DNA from: Lutibacter sp.
GTDB lineage: Bacteria; Bacteroidota; Bacteroidia; Flavobacteriales; Flavobacteriaceae
Assembly (NCBI RefSeq): GCF_030692605.1
Contig: NZ_JAUYUD010000035.1
Coordinates: 1 to 37,628 of the forward strand
DNA: 37,628 nt
Reading direction: 5' to 3'
The notes below the pieces were generated by a model. That model worked only from the letters and a program-made list of their open reading frames with translations. It made no database searches and was not told the origin of the DNA. The position numbers and the translations under genes are program-made. Shown here piece by piece: positions 16,844 to 24,547 of the stretch (position 1 is the first letter of the stretch; every line of letters starts with the position of its first letter).

Positions 16844-16860
16844 AGTTTTTAGGAAAGTTG

Positions 16861-16868
16861 CAAAGTTA
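16861..16868 (-). promoter_or_regulatory. -7 promoter box of uvrA
   Basis: The minus strand reads TAACTTTG followed by C, a perfect Bacteroidota -7 element, giving a leader of about 12 bases to the ATG at 16843. I see no LexA-like palindrome beside it. Confidence 0.55.
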
Positions 16869-16948
16869 AAAAAATGTATTCAAAAATTAGGAAACGCATT
16901 CATCTTATTTTCTGATTTTTACTATCTTGCAGAAAAATTAGAAATAAA

Positions 16949-17176
16949 TTGGATTGGATTAATTCCATACGTCATTTTTTTGAAAAGCACGGTTTTGCTG
17001 TATCTTCTAGGTTTGCAGATCGATTAGGAATGAGTGTTTCAAATGTTAGACTTTTTTTTATTTATATTTCCTTTGTAACCTTAGGTTTTTCATTTGGATT
17101 ATATTTAACGCTTGCTTTTATGTTAAGACTGAAAGATATGATTTACACAAAAAGAAATTCGGTTTTTGATTTATAA
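16949..17176 (+). CDS. Small PspC-domain membrane protein
   Basis: This 75-residue protein resembles the PspC family (phage-shock C-like) found in flavobacteria. A basic amphipathic start (RHFFEKHGFAVSSRFADRLG) precedes one hydrophobic segment, LFFIYISFVTLGFSFGLYLTL, and a short tail. The role is unknown, possibly envelope stress. The only possible start is TTG at 16949: no ATG or GTG lies in frame upstream, and the protein aligns from this point. The stop is 5 bases before the K+ channel pseudogene, suggesting a shared transcript. Confidence 0.75.
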   Translation: MDWINSIRHFFEKHGFAVSSRFADRLGMSVSNVRLFFIYISFVTLGFSFGLYLTLAFMLRLKDMIYTKRNSVFDL

Positions 17177-17181
17177 TTGCG

Positions 17182-18183
17182 ATGGTTAACAAAACTAAAT
17201 TATACTTTTCGGGATTTTTACTTGCCATCGTTCTTTTTATTGGAGTAAGTGGATTTATGATTTATGCTTATATCAGGTGAAACATTTATTGACGCATTGT
17301 ATATGACCATTATTACGATGTCGACCGTAGGTTTTGGCACATTGCATCCATTAGACCCATATGAAAAATTATTTACAGTATTTTTAATTGTAATTAGTAT
17401 TGGTGTTTTTGGGTATGCTGTTTCGGCAGTTACAGAGTATTTAGCAAGTAGTAATTTTTTTAAACGCCTAAAATATAAAAAAGTGGAGCAAAAAATTGAA
17501 AAATTAGAAAATCATACCATAGTTTGCGGATATGGAAGAAATGGGAGACAGGCCATTGCAAAATTAACTAAATTTAACAAACCCTGTGTGGTTATTGAAA
17601 AAATAAGGAGATAATTGAGGAGTTAGACAGAATGGGAATATTATATGTCGAAGGAGACGCAACAAGTGATAATGCACTAAATAAAGCTCAAATAAATAAA
17701 GCGAATAGTTTAATTTCTGCGTTACCTTCTGATGCAGATAATTTATTTGTTGTGCTTTCTGCCAGGCAGATGAATAAAGATATCATTATTATTAGCAGGG
17801 CTTCAAACGAATCATCTTGCAACAAATTAAAAATTGCAGGCGCAAATAACATTATTATGCCCGATAAAATTGGGGGAATGCACATGGCATTATTGGTGGT
17901 TACCACTGATTTGGTTGAATTTGTGGAAAAGCTTACAATATTGGAGGAAGGTTCAACAAATTTAGAGGAAATTTCAGTGAATGACTTGCCCCCAGAATTT
18001 TTAAACAAAACCATCAGGGATTTGGATTTACGCAGAAGAACGGGTTGCTCAGTAATAGGTTTTAAAACTGCCAAGAATGAATATATTATAAACACGGAAT
18101 CAGAAATAATATTAACTAAAGACTTTAATTTAATTGTTCTTGGCCAGCCCAATCAAATTAAGAAATTACGGAAAACGTTATAA
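17182..18183 (+). pseudogene. Two-TM potassium channel with RCK (TrkA-N/TrkA-C) domains, interrupted by two frameshifts
   Basis: Three reading-frame pieces join into one protein of about 333 residues. Piece 1 (17182-17280) gives MVNKTKLYFSGFLLAIVLFI, TM1, then a stop. Piece 2 (from 17264, frame +1) has the pore TMSTVGFGTLHP with selectivity filter TVGFG, TM2, and the Rossmann start VCGYGRNGRQ. Piece 3 (frame of 17632, ending 18183) has YVEGDATSDNAL, the rest of the RCK domain and a TrkA-C-like end. The first break is an exact tandem copy of ATTTATG (17253-17259 and 17260-17266); removing one copy restores GFMLISGETF. The second lies in the A6 run 17598-17603; one more A gives EKNKEIIEELDRMG. 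It probably makes no functional channel unless the sequence is in error or frameshifting occurs. Confidence 0.8.
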
Positions 18184-18243
18184 GCCTCATTTTTAACTAC
18201 TTATTAAAAAAATTGTAAATTTTAGGTTAAAAATTTGTTGTAA

Positions 18244-18280
18244 GCTAAATTTTTTAGCATCTTGGAGGCTTTTTAGCATC
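18244..18280 (+). promoter_or_regulatory. Direct repeats and small hairpin upstream of the AGCS symporter gene
   Basis: TTTTTAGCATC occurs at 18251-18261 and again at 18270-18280, start to start 19 bp. The first copy overlaps a perfect hairpin GCTAAA-TTT-TTTAGC (18244-18258). GAGGCTT (18265-18271) can also pair with AAGCCTC at the end of the upstream gene (18182-18188). It may be a terminator remnant plus a regulator site. No TAnnTTTG promoter is evident in this gap (18184-18303). Confidence 0.3.
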
Positions 18281-18303
18281 CTATTTTAACCAACTGACAA
18301 ACT

Positions 18304-20376
18304 ATGAATTCAAAATTATTAATACCCATTCTGCTGCTATTTTCTTCCGTGGCATTTTCCCAAGATCTTACTGTAAATGAAAAAATCACGAATCCATCCA
18401 GTTTAATCAATGATGGAATTATGGAAGTGAATGTTTTTGGGGGCACGCCTCCTTATTCTTATAAATGGAGCCATCAAAGCACTCCGCTAACTTCCAATAA
18501 AGCTTTCGGATTGATAGAAGGTGTTCCTTACAGTGTTATAATCACAGATGCTTCAGGAAACACGGTCACTAAAGAATATAAAGTTCCCATGAAAAATATT
18601 TCCGAGCGATTTAACGGAACTTTTACGCCTGTTGTCGATGCCATAGCCATGGTATTGTTTTGGGATCCTTTTTCCGCAGTGGGAATCTATGATCCCAATG
18701 TATATGTAGAAAAAAAGAACATTCCAATTCCTGGATGGAGTCCCGGAATTGAAGGAGAATTTTTGATTAAAAAATGGTTGGTTGAAGATGGCGCTAAAGT
18801 TAAGGAGGGTGACACCATTGCAATTATTTCTAAAGGAGGGAGCGAAATAGTGGGGAGAGCTTATGTGGACGGCACTTTAAAACACCTGGCAAAAGAAGGG
18901 GAAACCATATATAATTCTGCCAATAAAAAAGATGTCATTGAAGAAGGCGCGCATAATTATGCCGCTGTGGTATATGATGAACATATTGCTTTACTCCATC
19001 CAAATGGAGACGTCCAAAAAAAGAATATTCCATTTATTGTGATATGGCTGTCAATTGGCGCTTTATTTTTCACAATTAGAATGGGCTTTATAAGCATCAA
19101 AGGATTTAGGCACGCCATTGATTTGGCCCGCGGGAAATATGACGATCCAAACGCCCCTGGCGAAGTTACCCATTTTCAGGCGCTTGCAACCGCGGTTTCC
19201 GGAACTGTTGGTTTGGGGAATATTGCCGGAGTTGCAGTAGCGATTTCTTTAGGTGGCGCCGGTGCTACTTTTTGGATTATTCTTGCCGGATTGTTGGGAA
19301 TGTCTTCTAAATTTGTGGAGTGCACTTTAGGCGTAAAATATAGAGATATAGCTGCTGACGGAAGGGTTTTTGGCGGCCCGATGAATTATTTGCGCAAAGG
19401 GTTGGAGAAACAAAACAAAAAGGTTTTAGGAAAGGTTTTGGCCGGTGTATTTGCCGTATTGTGCGTTGGCGCCTCATTTGGCGGCGGTAACATGTTTCAG
19501 GTAAATCAGGCATTTGAAGCGGTTTCCGGACAAATTCCGGCGCTTGTTGGTTACGGATTTTGGTTTGGCGTCATTATTTCTTTGCTTGTGGCTGCGGTTA
19601 TCGTTGGCGGGATTCAAAGCATTGCCAAGGTTACCGAAAAAATAGTTCCCATTATGGCCACCATATATGTTACTGCCTGTTTGGCGGTAATTTTTATCAA
19701 TATAGAAAATATAGGTCCGGCATTTACGGCAATATTTGAAGGGGCATTTAATCCATCCGCAATAAAAGGAGGCATTATAGGCGTATTGATTATAGGTTTT
19801 CAAAGAGCTGCTTTTTCTAATGAAGCGGGAGTTGGATCGGCCGCCATTGCACACAGTGTGGCAAAAACGAACAATCCTCCATCTGAAGGATTTGTTTCTT
19901 TGCTGGAACCTTTTATTGATACGGTTGTGGTTTGTACATTAACGGCTTTGGTATTAATTTTTACCGGTAAACATGAAGTAGTTGGAATGGGCGGCGCACA
20001 ATTGACTTCTGATGCTTTTGGGACTGTAATTTCTTGGTTCCCTTATGTGTTGACTGTCGCCATATTTTTGTTTGCTTTTTCTACCATGATTTCCTGGTCT
20101 TACTACGGAATGCGCGCTTGGTCTTATTTGTTCGGAAAAAGCAAAAAAGCGGAAATGGTTTATAAAATGTTCTTTTTAATATTTGTTGTGGTAGGGGCTT
20201 CCGTTAGTTTGGGCGCTGTTTTAGACTTTTCGGATATGATGATTTTGGCCATGGCATTTCCAAATATTATCGGACTTTATTTAATGTCGGGTGAAGTAAA
20301 AGTAGATTTAAACGAATACTGGCGCAAATTGAAAGCGGGAGAACTTTACAAAGCCCAAAGGTTGGCGAAAAAATAA
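18304..20376 (+). CDS. Alanine:cation symporter (AGCS) family transporter with N-terminal SprB-like and lipoyl-like domains
   Basis: This 690-residue membrane protein has a signal peptide at 1-20 (LLIPILLLFSSVAFSQ). Residues 35-95 (FGGTPPYSYKWSH... ITDASGNTV) resemble a SprB/PKD-like surface repeat. The AGCS core begins at about 103 (first segment VVDAIAMVLFWDPF) and resumes at 242 with FTIRMGFISIKGFRHAI, FQALATAVSGTVGLGNIAGV and SNEAGVGSAAIAHSVA, the Na+/H+-dependent amino-acid symporter signatures. Between these, about 131-210, is a lipoyl/biotinyl-like beta domain (KKWLVEDGAKVKEGDTIAII). Base composition is distinct: 31 of 60 bases at 19201-19260 are G or C, against 19 of 60 at 21241-21300. 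GCC/GGC codons are frequent. This suggests transfer from a higher-GC relative. Confidence 0.85.
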   Translation: MNSKLLIPILLLFSSVAFSQDLTVNEKITNPSSLINDGIMEVNVFGGTPPYSYKWSHQSTPLTSNKAFGLIEGVPYSVIITDASGNTVTKEYKVPMKNISERFNGTFTPVVDAIAMVLFWDPFSAVGIYDPNVYVEKKNIPIPGWSPGIEGEFLIKKWLVEDGAKVKEGDTIAIISKGGSEIVGRAYVDGTLKHLAKEGETIYNSANKKDVIEEGAHNYAAVVYDEHIALLHPNGDVQKKNIPFIVIWLSIGALFFTIRMGFISIKGFRHAIDLARGKYDDPNAPGEVTHFQALATAVSGTVGLGNIAGVAVAISLGGAGATFWIILAGLLGMSSKFVECTLGVKYRDIAADGRVFGGPMNYLRKGLEKQNKKVLGKVLAGVFAVLCVGASFGGGNMFQVNQAFEAVSGQIPALVGYGFWFGVIISLLVAAVIVGGIQSIAKVTEKIVPIMATIYVTACLAVIFINIENIGPAFTAIFEGAFNPSAIKGGIIGVLIIGFQRAAFSNEAGVGSAAIAHSVAKTNNPPSEGFVSLLEPFIDTVVVCTLTALVLIFTGKHEVVGMGGAQLTSDAFGTVISWFPYVLTVAIFLFAFSTMISWSYYGMRAWSYLFGKSKKAEMVYKMFFLIFVVVGASVSLGAVLDFSDMMILAMAFPNIIGLYLMSGEVKVDLNEYWRKLKAGELYKAQRLAKK

Positions 20377-20388
20377 TATAAATATCAT

Positions 20389-21240
20389 ATGAATGCATTA
20401 AAACCCCATTTCAATTTCAATAAAAGAGAAAGAAATGGGATTTTCTTTTTAATTATTTTAATCATATCAGTGCAAATCGCATATTTCTATATAGATTTTT
20501 CTTCTGGAATTAGTCCAATATTAAAAAATGAAATTTCTAAGACTACACAAAAGCAAACTAAGAATAAAGAAGAAATAAAGAAGTATAAAATTTTTCCTTT
20601 TAACCCAAATTATTTAACAGATTTTAAAGGATATCAATTGGGTTTAAGCGTAAAAGAAATTGATAGATTGCTTGCATTTAGAGCAACTGGAAAATATATG
20701 AATTCTGCAAAAGAATTTCAAACTGTTACCAGAATTAGTGATAGCTTGTTTGAAGTAATTGCTCCATCATTAAAATTTCCGGATTGGGTAAATAGACAAT
20801 CAAATAAAGCTATGGAAAGCACTGTAAAAAAATCTTACAAAAAGCTAGATATAAATTTAGTCAATGAATCAGATTTTGAATCAGTTAATGGAATTGGTAC
20901 CAAATTAGCAAAACGCATAGTTGACTACAGGGCGAAATTACAAGGTTTTACATCAAATGATCAGGTTTATGAGGTTTGGAACATAGATAAAGAAGTGGTG
21001 GATAAGGTGCTTCAAAAATATCACGTTATTGAGATTCCTCAAATTAAGAAGCTAAATGTAAACACAGCAACTTTTAAAGAAATTCTAAAAATCCCCTATA
21101 TGGATTATGAATTAACAAAGAAAATTGTTAATTATAGAGAAGAAGTTGCTGAAATTCAATCTATTGAAGAGTTGAAAAAAATAGAAGGTTTTCCATTAAA
21201 TAAATTTAGCAGAATAGCCTTATATTTGGACGCTAAATAA
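20389..21240 (+). CDS. Membrane-anchored helix-hairpin-helix domain protein (ComEA-like)
   Basis: This 283-residue protein has one N-terminal membrane segment (GIFFLIILIISVQIAYFYI, about 18-36) and helix-hairpin-helix DNA-binding motifs: DINLVNESDFESVNGIGTKL followed by AKRIVDYRAKLQGF (about 154-188), LNVNTATFKEILKIP with VNYREEVAEI (about 224-250), and an N-terminal related segment FNPNYLTDFKGYQLGLS. ComEA-type proteins bind DNA at the envelope during uptake, but no competence genes are nearby and this role is only inferred. It starts 12 bases after the symporter gene yet has the AT-rich composition of the rest of the window. Confidence 0.8.
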   Translation: MNALKPHFNFNKRERNGIFFLIILIISVQIAYFYIDFSSGISPILKNEISKTTQKQTKNKEEIKKYKIFPFNPNYLTDFKGYQLGLSVKEIDRLLAFRATGKYMNSAKEFQTVTRISDSLFEVIAPSLKFPDWVNRQSNKAMESTVKKSYKKLDINLVNESDFESVNGIGTKLAKRIVDYRAKLQGFTSNDQVYEVWNIDKEVVDKVLQKYHVIEIPQIKKLNVNTATFKEILKIPYMDYELTKKIVNYREEVAEIQSIEELKKIEGFPLNKFSRIALYLDAK

Positions 21241-21248
21241 AGACAAAA

Positions 21249-22388
21249 ATGAACTTTGATAAAACTGAGACTCAAGAACTAATTGCGGAAAGTATTAGGA
21301 AATTTGGAGCAAAACATATTAAACCTAAAATGATGGATTGGGATAAAAAACAAAAATTCCCGATAAAACTATTTAAAAAATTAGGCGAAATGGGTTTTAT
21401 GGGTGTTTTAGTTCCTCAAAAATATGGAGGTTCTGGTCTCGATTATCATCATTATATTACTGTTATAGAAGAAATTTCAAAAATAGATTCATCAATTGGG
21501 TTGTCGGTTGCAGCTCATAATTCATTGTGTACGGGTCATATTTTAGAATTTGGAAATGAAACCCAAAAAGAAAGATGGTTACCGAAACTTGCAAGTGGAG
21601 AATGGATTGGAGCTTGGGGTTTAACAGAGCATAACACCGGTTCTGATGCAGGAGGAATGAGTACAACTGCGATTAAAGATGGAGATTATTATATTTTAAA
21701 TGGGGCAAAAAATTTTACTACTCATGGTATTTCGGGTGATATTGCGGTGGTTATGACTCGAACTGGAAAAAAAGGAGATTCACGCGGAAATACAGCCTTT
21801 GTGGTAGAAAAAGGAACCTTAGGTTTTACTTCTGGTAAAAAGGAGGATAAATTAGGAATGAGAGCTTCTGAAACTGCAGAAATGATTTTTGACAATTGTA
21901 GAGTCCATAAAAGTAATATTTTAGGGGATGTTGGAGAGGGTTTTGTGCAAGCATTAAAAGTGTTAGATGGTGGACGAATTTCAATTGGTGCTTTGGCCTT
22001 AGGAATTTCAAAAGGTTCCTATGAAGCAGCTTTAAAATATTCAAAAGAACGCGAACAATTTGGAAAACCTATAAGTTCTTTTCAAGGAATTTCATTTAAA
22101 CTTGTTGATATGGCTACTGAAATTGAAGCTTCAGAATTATTACTTCATAAAGCAGCTTATTTAAAAAATAAAGGGGAGAGAATGACAACGATAGGAGCAA
22201 TGGCAAAAATGTATGCCTCTGAAGCCTGTGTTAAAATAGCTTCGGAAGCAGTTCAAATTCATGGAGGTTATGGATATACTAAAGATTTTCCTGTTGAAAA
22301 ATTTTATAGAGATTCCAAACTATGTACTATTGGAGAAGGAACAACTGAAATTCAAAAAGTTGTGATTGCAAGAAATATTTTGAAATAA
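21249..22388 (+). CDS. Acyl-CoA dehydrogenase family protein (short/medium-chain type)
   Basis: This 379-residue FAD enzyme oxidises acyl-CoA to trans-2-enoyl-CoA, feeding electrons to ETF. It shows the acyl-CoA dehydrogenase signature GAWGLTEHNTGSDAGGMSTT (about 122-141), KLGMRASETAEM, REQFGKPISSFQ, VQIHGGYGYTKDFPVEKFYRD, and the catalytic base Glu363 in CTIGEGTTEIQ. The length and Glu position match the butyryl/short-chain group, but chain length or a branched-chain substrate cannot be decided from sequence. It lies 8 bases after the HhH gene and is followed by the rpsU promoter. Confidence 0.93.
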   Translation: MNFDKTETQELIAESIRKFGAKHIKPKMMDWDKKQKFPIKLFKKLGEMGFMGVLVPQKYGGSGLDYHHYITVIEEISKIDSSIGLSVAAHNSLCTGHILEFGNETQKERWLPKLASGEWIGAWGLTEHNTGSDAGGMSTTAIKDGDYYILNGAKNFTTHGISGDIAVVMTRTGKKGDSRGNTAFVVEKGTLGFTSGKKEDKLGMRASETAEMIFDNCRVHKSNILGDVGEGFVQALKVLDGGRISIGALALGISKGSYEAALKYSKEREQFGKPISSFQGISFKLVDMATEIEASELLLHKAAYLKNKGERMTTIGAMAKMYASEACVKIASEAVQIHGGYGYTKDFPVEKFYRDSKLCTIGEGTTEIQKVVIARNILK

Positions 22389-22400
22389 AATAATTAAATA

Positions 22401-22430
22401 TTGCAATTGAATATTTAGTTTGTATCTTTG
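22401..22430 (+). promoter_or_regulatory. Promoter of rpsU
   Basis: TTG (22401-22403), exactly 19 bases, then TATCTTTG (22423-22430) followed by C: a textbook Bacteroidota housekeeping promoter. The start near 22437 gives a leader of about 40 bases carrying the Shine-Dalgarno. Confidence 0.8.
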
Positions 22431-22458
22431 CAATCCAAATTTAAAAAGAGAACAACTT

Positions 22459-22469
22459 GAAAGGAGGTG
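22459..22469 (+). promoter_or_regulatory. Perfect extended Shine-Dalgarno of rpsU
   Basis: GAAAGGAGGTG, with 9 bases between GGAGG and the ATG at 22477, is complementary over 11 bases to the bacterial 16S 3' end. Most other starts in this window have AT-rich leaders without it. In Flavobacterium the anti-SD is masked by bS21, bS18 and bS6, and rpsU is a known exception whose strong SD allows translation by ribosomes lacking bS21. The site also decides the start against frame-compatible upstream codons. Confidence 0.85.
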
Positions 22470-22476
22470 CCAAAAT

Positions 22477-22674
22477 ATGTTAATTATACCAATTAAAGAA
22501 GGAGAAAATATCGATAGAGCGTTAAAACGTTATAAAAGAAAATTCGATCGCACAAAAACAATGAAAAATTTACGAGAGCGTAAACAATTTACGAAGCCAT
22601 CTGTTTCAAAACGTGCACAAAATATAAAAGCTCAGTACATTCAAAGAATTAGAACTACAGAAGAGCAAGGGTAA
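22477..22674 (+). CDS. rpsU: 30S ribosomal protein bS21
   Basis: This 65-residue basic ribosomal protein begins MLIIPIKEGENIDRALKRYK and has the bS21 core RKFDRTKTMKNLRERKQFTK. bS21 sits on the small-subunit platform next to the 16S 3' end and, in Bacteroidota, helps occlude the anti-Shine-Dalgarno. The frame stays open upstream to 22420, but the strong SD at 22459-22469 and the family N-terminus fix the start at 22477. It has its own promoter and is followed by a terminator hairpin. It heads a conserved cluster with xerC and hpf. Confidence 0.95.
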   Translation: MLIIPIKEGENIDRALKRYKRKFDRTKTMKNLRERKQFTKPSVSKRAQNIKAQYIQRIRTTEEQG

Positions 22675-22703
22675 CTAAATTAAATTACCTAATAAAAAAA
22701 TAA

Positions 22704-22757
22704 ACTGTTAGTGTTTCAAGATTACTTATTGTAAATTTGTACACTAACGGTTTTTTT
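22704..22757 (+). terminator. Terminator of rpsU whose T-tract touches the next start codon
   Basis: CTGTTAGTG (22705-22713) pairs with CACTAACGG (22742-22750) with one G-T pair, across a 28-base loop, followed by seven T (22751-22757). The recombinase ATG begins at 22759. The A-run at 22694-22700 on the other side makes it potentially bidirectional. Confidence 0.65.
22732..22739 (+). promoter_or_regulatory. -7 promoter box of the recombinase gene, inside the terminator loop
   Basis: TAAATTTG is a perfect TAnnTTTG match located in the loop of the rpsU terminator. A start about 7 bases downstream would give a very short leader (about 12 bases) holding only part of the 3' arm. No TTG lies exactly at -33. 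Confidence 0.5.
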
Positions 22758-22758
22758 C

Positions 22759-23646
22759 ATGCCAATAAATTCCTTTTTAAAATATTTAGCATTAGAAAAG
22801 AAATATTCGATTCATACAATTACAGCTTATGAAAACGACGTGTCTACTTTTCAAAAATTCATGATTAATCATATTGGAATTGCAGATATAACAAAAGTTA
22901 ACTATCATGAAATTAGAAGTTGGATTGTTAGTTTAGTAAATTCAAATATTTCCAATAGATCTGTTAATCGAAAGATATCATCTTTAAAATCTTTTTATAA
23001 ATTCCTTCATAAGTCAAATCAAATTGAGATTAATCCATTATTAAAACACAAAGCACTTAAAATTGCTAAAAAAATGCAAGTTCCTTTTTCTGAAAAAGAA
23101 ATAAATAATGTATTAAATAGTATTGAAGAAGAACTTAATTTTGAATCTGCTAGAAATAAATTAATAGTAGAATTGTTTTACGCCACTGGAATAAGAAGAG
23201 CCGAACTTATTAATATTACAATACCTGACGTAGATTTTTGTAACAACACCTTAAAAGTGTTAGGAAAAAGAAATAAAGAAAGAATATTACCACTATTGCC
23301 GTTTTTAAAAGCAACGCTAACTAACTATGTATCATTTAGAGAGCAATTATTTATTGAAAACCAATACCTTTTTCTTACTAAAAATGGTAAAAAAATGTAT
23401 GCTACACTTGTTTATCGCATAATAAATAATTATTTTAGTGGTGTGTCGTCCAAAGTAAAAAAGAGTCCACATATTTTAAGGCACTCTTTTGCAACCCATT
23501 TGCTAAATGAAGGAGCAGATTTAAATTCTGTAAAAGAATTATTGGGACATTCTAGTTTAGCATCAACACAAGTATATACCCATAGCAGTTTGGGAAAGTT
23601 AAAAGAAGTGTATAACCAAGCTCATCCGAGGAGCAAAAAAAACTAA
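22759..23646 (+). CDS. Tyrosine recombinase, XerC/XerD type
   Basis: This 295-residue site-specific tyrosine recombinase has an N-terminal SAM-like core-binding domain (about 3-87) and a catalytic domain with the full residue set: Arg146 (YATGIRRAEL), the hairpin Lys near 170 (VLGKRNKER), His238 and Arg241 (HILRHSF), His264 (LLGHSS) and Tyr273 (QVYTHSS). Length and motifs match chromosomal Xer recombinases that resolve dimers at dif, and the rpsU-xer-hpf order is a conserved flavobacterial arrangement, so it is not a mobile-element integrase. XerC versus XerD cannot be assigned with certainty; databases usually call this locus xerC-like. Stop to hpf is 6 bases. Confidence 0.9.
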   Translation: MPINSFLKYLALEKKYSIHTITAYENDVSTFQKFMINHIGIADITKVNYHEIRSWIVSLVNSNISNRSVNRKISSLKSFYKFLHKSNQIEINPLLKHKALKIAKKMQVPFSEKEINNVLNSIEEELNFESARNKLIVELFYATGIRRAELINITIPDVDFCNNTLKVLGKRNKERILPLLPFLKATLTNYVSFREQLFIENQYLFLTKNGKKMYATLVYRIINNYFSGVSSKVKKSPHILRHSFATHLLNEGADLNSVKELLGHSSLASTQVYTHSSLGKLKEVYNQAHPRSKKN

Positions 23647-23652
23647 CTAATT

Positions 23653-23949
23653 ATGAAAGTACATGTACAGTCTGTTAATTTTAACATAGATAAAAATCTT
23701 GTTGAATTTATTGAAAAAAAAGTAACCAGTTTAGAAAAATTTTATGATAAAATAATTGATGTTGAGGTTTTTTTGAAAGTACAGCAAACGAGCGAAAAAG
23801 AGAATAAAACAACAGATATAAAAGTTAATGTTGCAGGTTCAGAAATTGTTGCGAAAAAACAAAGTAAAACTTTTGAAGAAGGTGTTTTGTTGGCGGTGGA
23901 TTCACTTAAAAGACAATTAACTAAAAAGAAGGATAAAATACGCGAGTAA
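23653..23949 (+). CDS. hpf: Ribosome hibernation-promoting factor, short form (HPF/YfiA family)
   Basis: This 98-residue protein has the S30AE/HPF fold pattern: MKVHVQSVNFNIDKNLVEFI, then EKKVTSLEKFYDKIIDVEVF, then a KVNVAGSEIVAKKQSKTFEE strand-helix unit ending in VLLAVDSLKRQLTKKKDK. It lacks the C-terminal dimerisation domain of long HPF, so it is the short form. HPF binds the decoding centre of idle ribosomes in stationary phase. It follows the recombinase gene after 6 bases and is probably co-transcribed with it. Confidence 0.9.
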   Translation: MKVHVQSVNFNIDKNLVEFIEKKVTSLEKFYDKIIDVEVFLKVQQTSEKENKTTDIKVNVAGSEIVAKKQSKTFEEGVLLAVDSLKRQLTKKKDKIRE

Positions 23950-23978
23950 TAAAATATTAAAAAATACAATAAAAAGTT

Positions 23979-24008
23979 TTGTTTAAATTTAAAACTTTAA
24001 TACATTTG
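23979..24008 (+). promoter_or_regulatory. Promoter of the tRNA-tuf operon
   Basis: TTG (23979-23981), exactly 19 bases, then TACATTTG (24001-24008) followed by C: a perfect Bacteroidota promoter with the same geometry as that of rpsU. The start would be near 24015, about 35 bases before the first tRNA. Confidence 0.8.
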
Positions 24009-24010
24009 CA

Positions 24011-24030
24011 GTCCGTTAGAAATAGCGGAC
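24011..24030 (+). promoter_or_regulatory. Leader hairpin before the first tRNA
   Basis: GTCCG (24011-24015) and CGGAC (24026-24030) form a short stem directly followed by TTCTTTT. It overlaps the expected transcript start, so only part may be transcribed. It could be a weak upstream terminator or a leader structure. Confidence 0.3.
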
Positions 24031-24049
24031 TTCTTTTATGGAGTAAAAT

Positions 24050-24123
24050 GCCGATGTAGCTCAGCTGGCTAGAGCAGCTGATTTGTAATCAGCAGGTCGT
24101 GGGTTCGAGTCCCTCTATCGGCT
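24050..24123 (+). tRNA. tRNA-Thr (anticodon UGU)
   Basis: This 74-base cloverleaf has acceptor stem GCCGATG/TATCGGC, anticodon stem GCTGA/TCAGC, loop TTTGTAA with anticodon TGT at 24084-24086, and T-arm with GGTTCGAGT. CCA is not encoded. It is the first of four tRNAs before tuf, the same Thr-Tyr-Gly-Thr-tuf order as in E. coli tufB. Confidence 0.97.
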
Positions 24124-24207
24124 CAAATGAAGAATAAAATAGGATTATTGCGTTAATCCTGAGCATAGTTGAAAAAGTAAAATAATCAACTAAGATCTTT
24201 GAAAAAT

Positions 24208-24288
<81 letters not shown>

Positions 24289-24334
24289 CTTTTGTATTTT
24301 AGAAATAAAAACAAACGAGGAATTGAAAAATAAT

Positions 24335-24407
24335 GCGGGAGTAGCTCAGTTGGTAGAGCTTCAGCCTTCCAAGCTGATTGTCGCCGGTTCGAGCCCGGTC
24401 TCCCGCT
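24335..24407 (+). tRNA. tRNA-Gly (anticodon UCC)
   Basis: This 73-base cloverleaf has acceptor GCGGGAG/CTCCCGC, anticodon stem TCAGC/GCTGA, loop CTTCCAA with anticodon TCC at 24368-24370, and a T-arm with GGTTCGAGC. Confidence 0.97.
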
Positions 24408-24417
24408 CATTTTTTAT

Positions 24418-24489
<72 letters not shown>

Positions 24490-24547
24490 CAAAAATTAGA
24501 ATGAAAATTAACACTATATATAACTAAGATTTAAAAATTAAATAATC

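Noticed and set aside
22420-22476. Longer N-terminus for bS21
   Set aside because: The extension overlaps the promoter and the Shine-Dalgarno; the SD and family N-terminus fix the start at 22477.
22759-23646. The tyrosine recombinase as integrase of a mobile element at the nearby tRNAs
   Set aside because: Length, motifs and the rpsU-xer-hpf order match the chromosomal Xer recombinase; no phage or conjugation genes are nearby.
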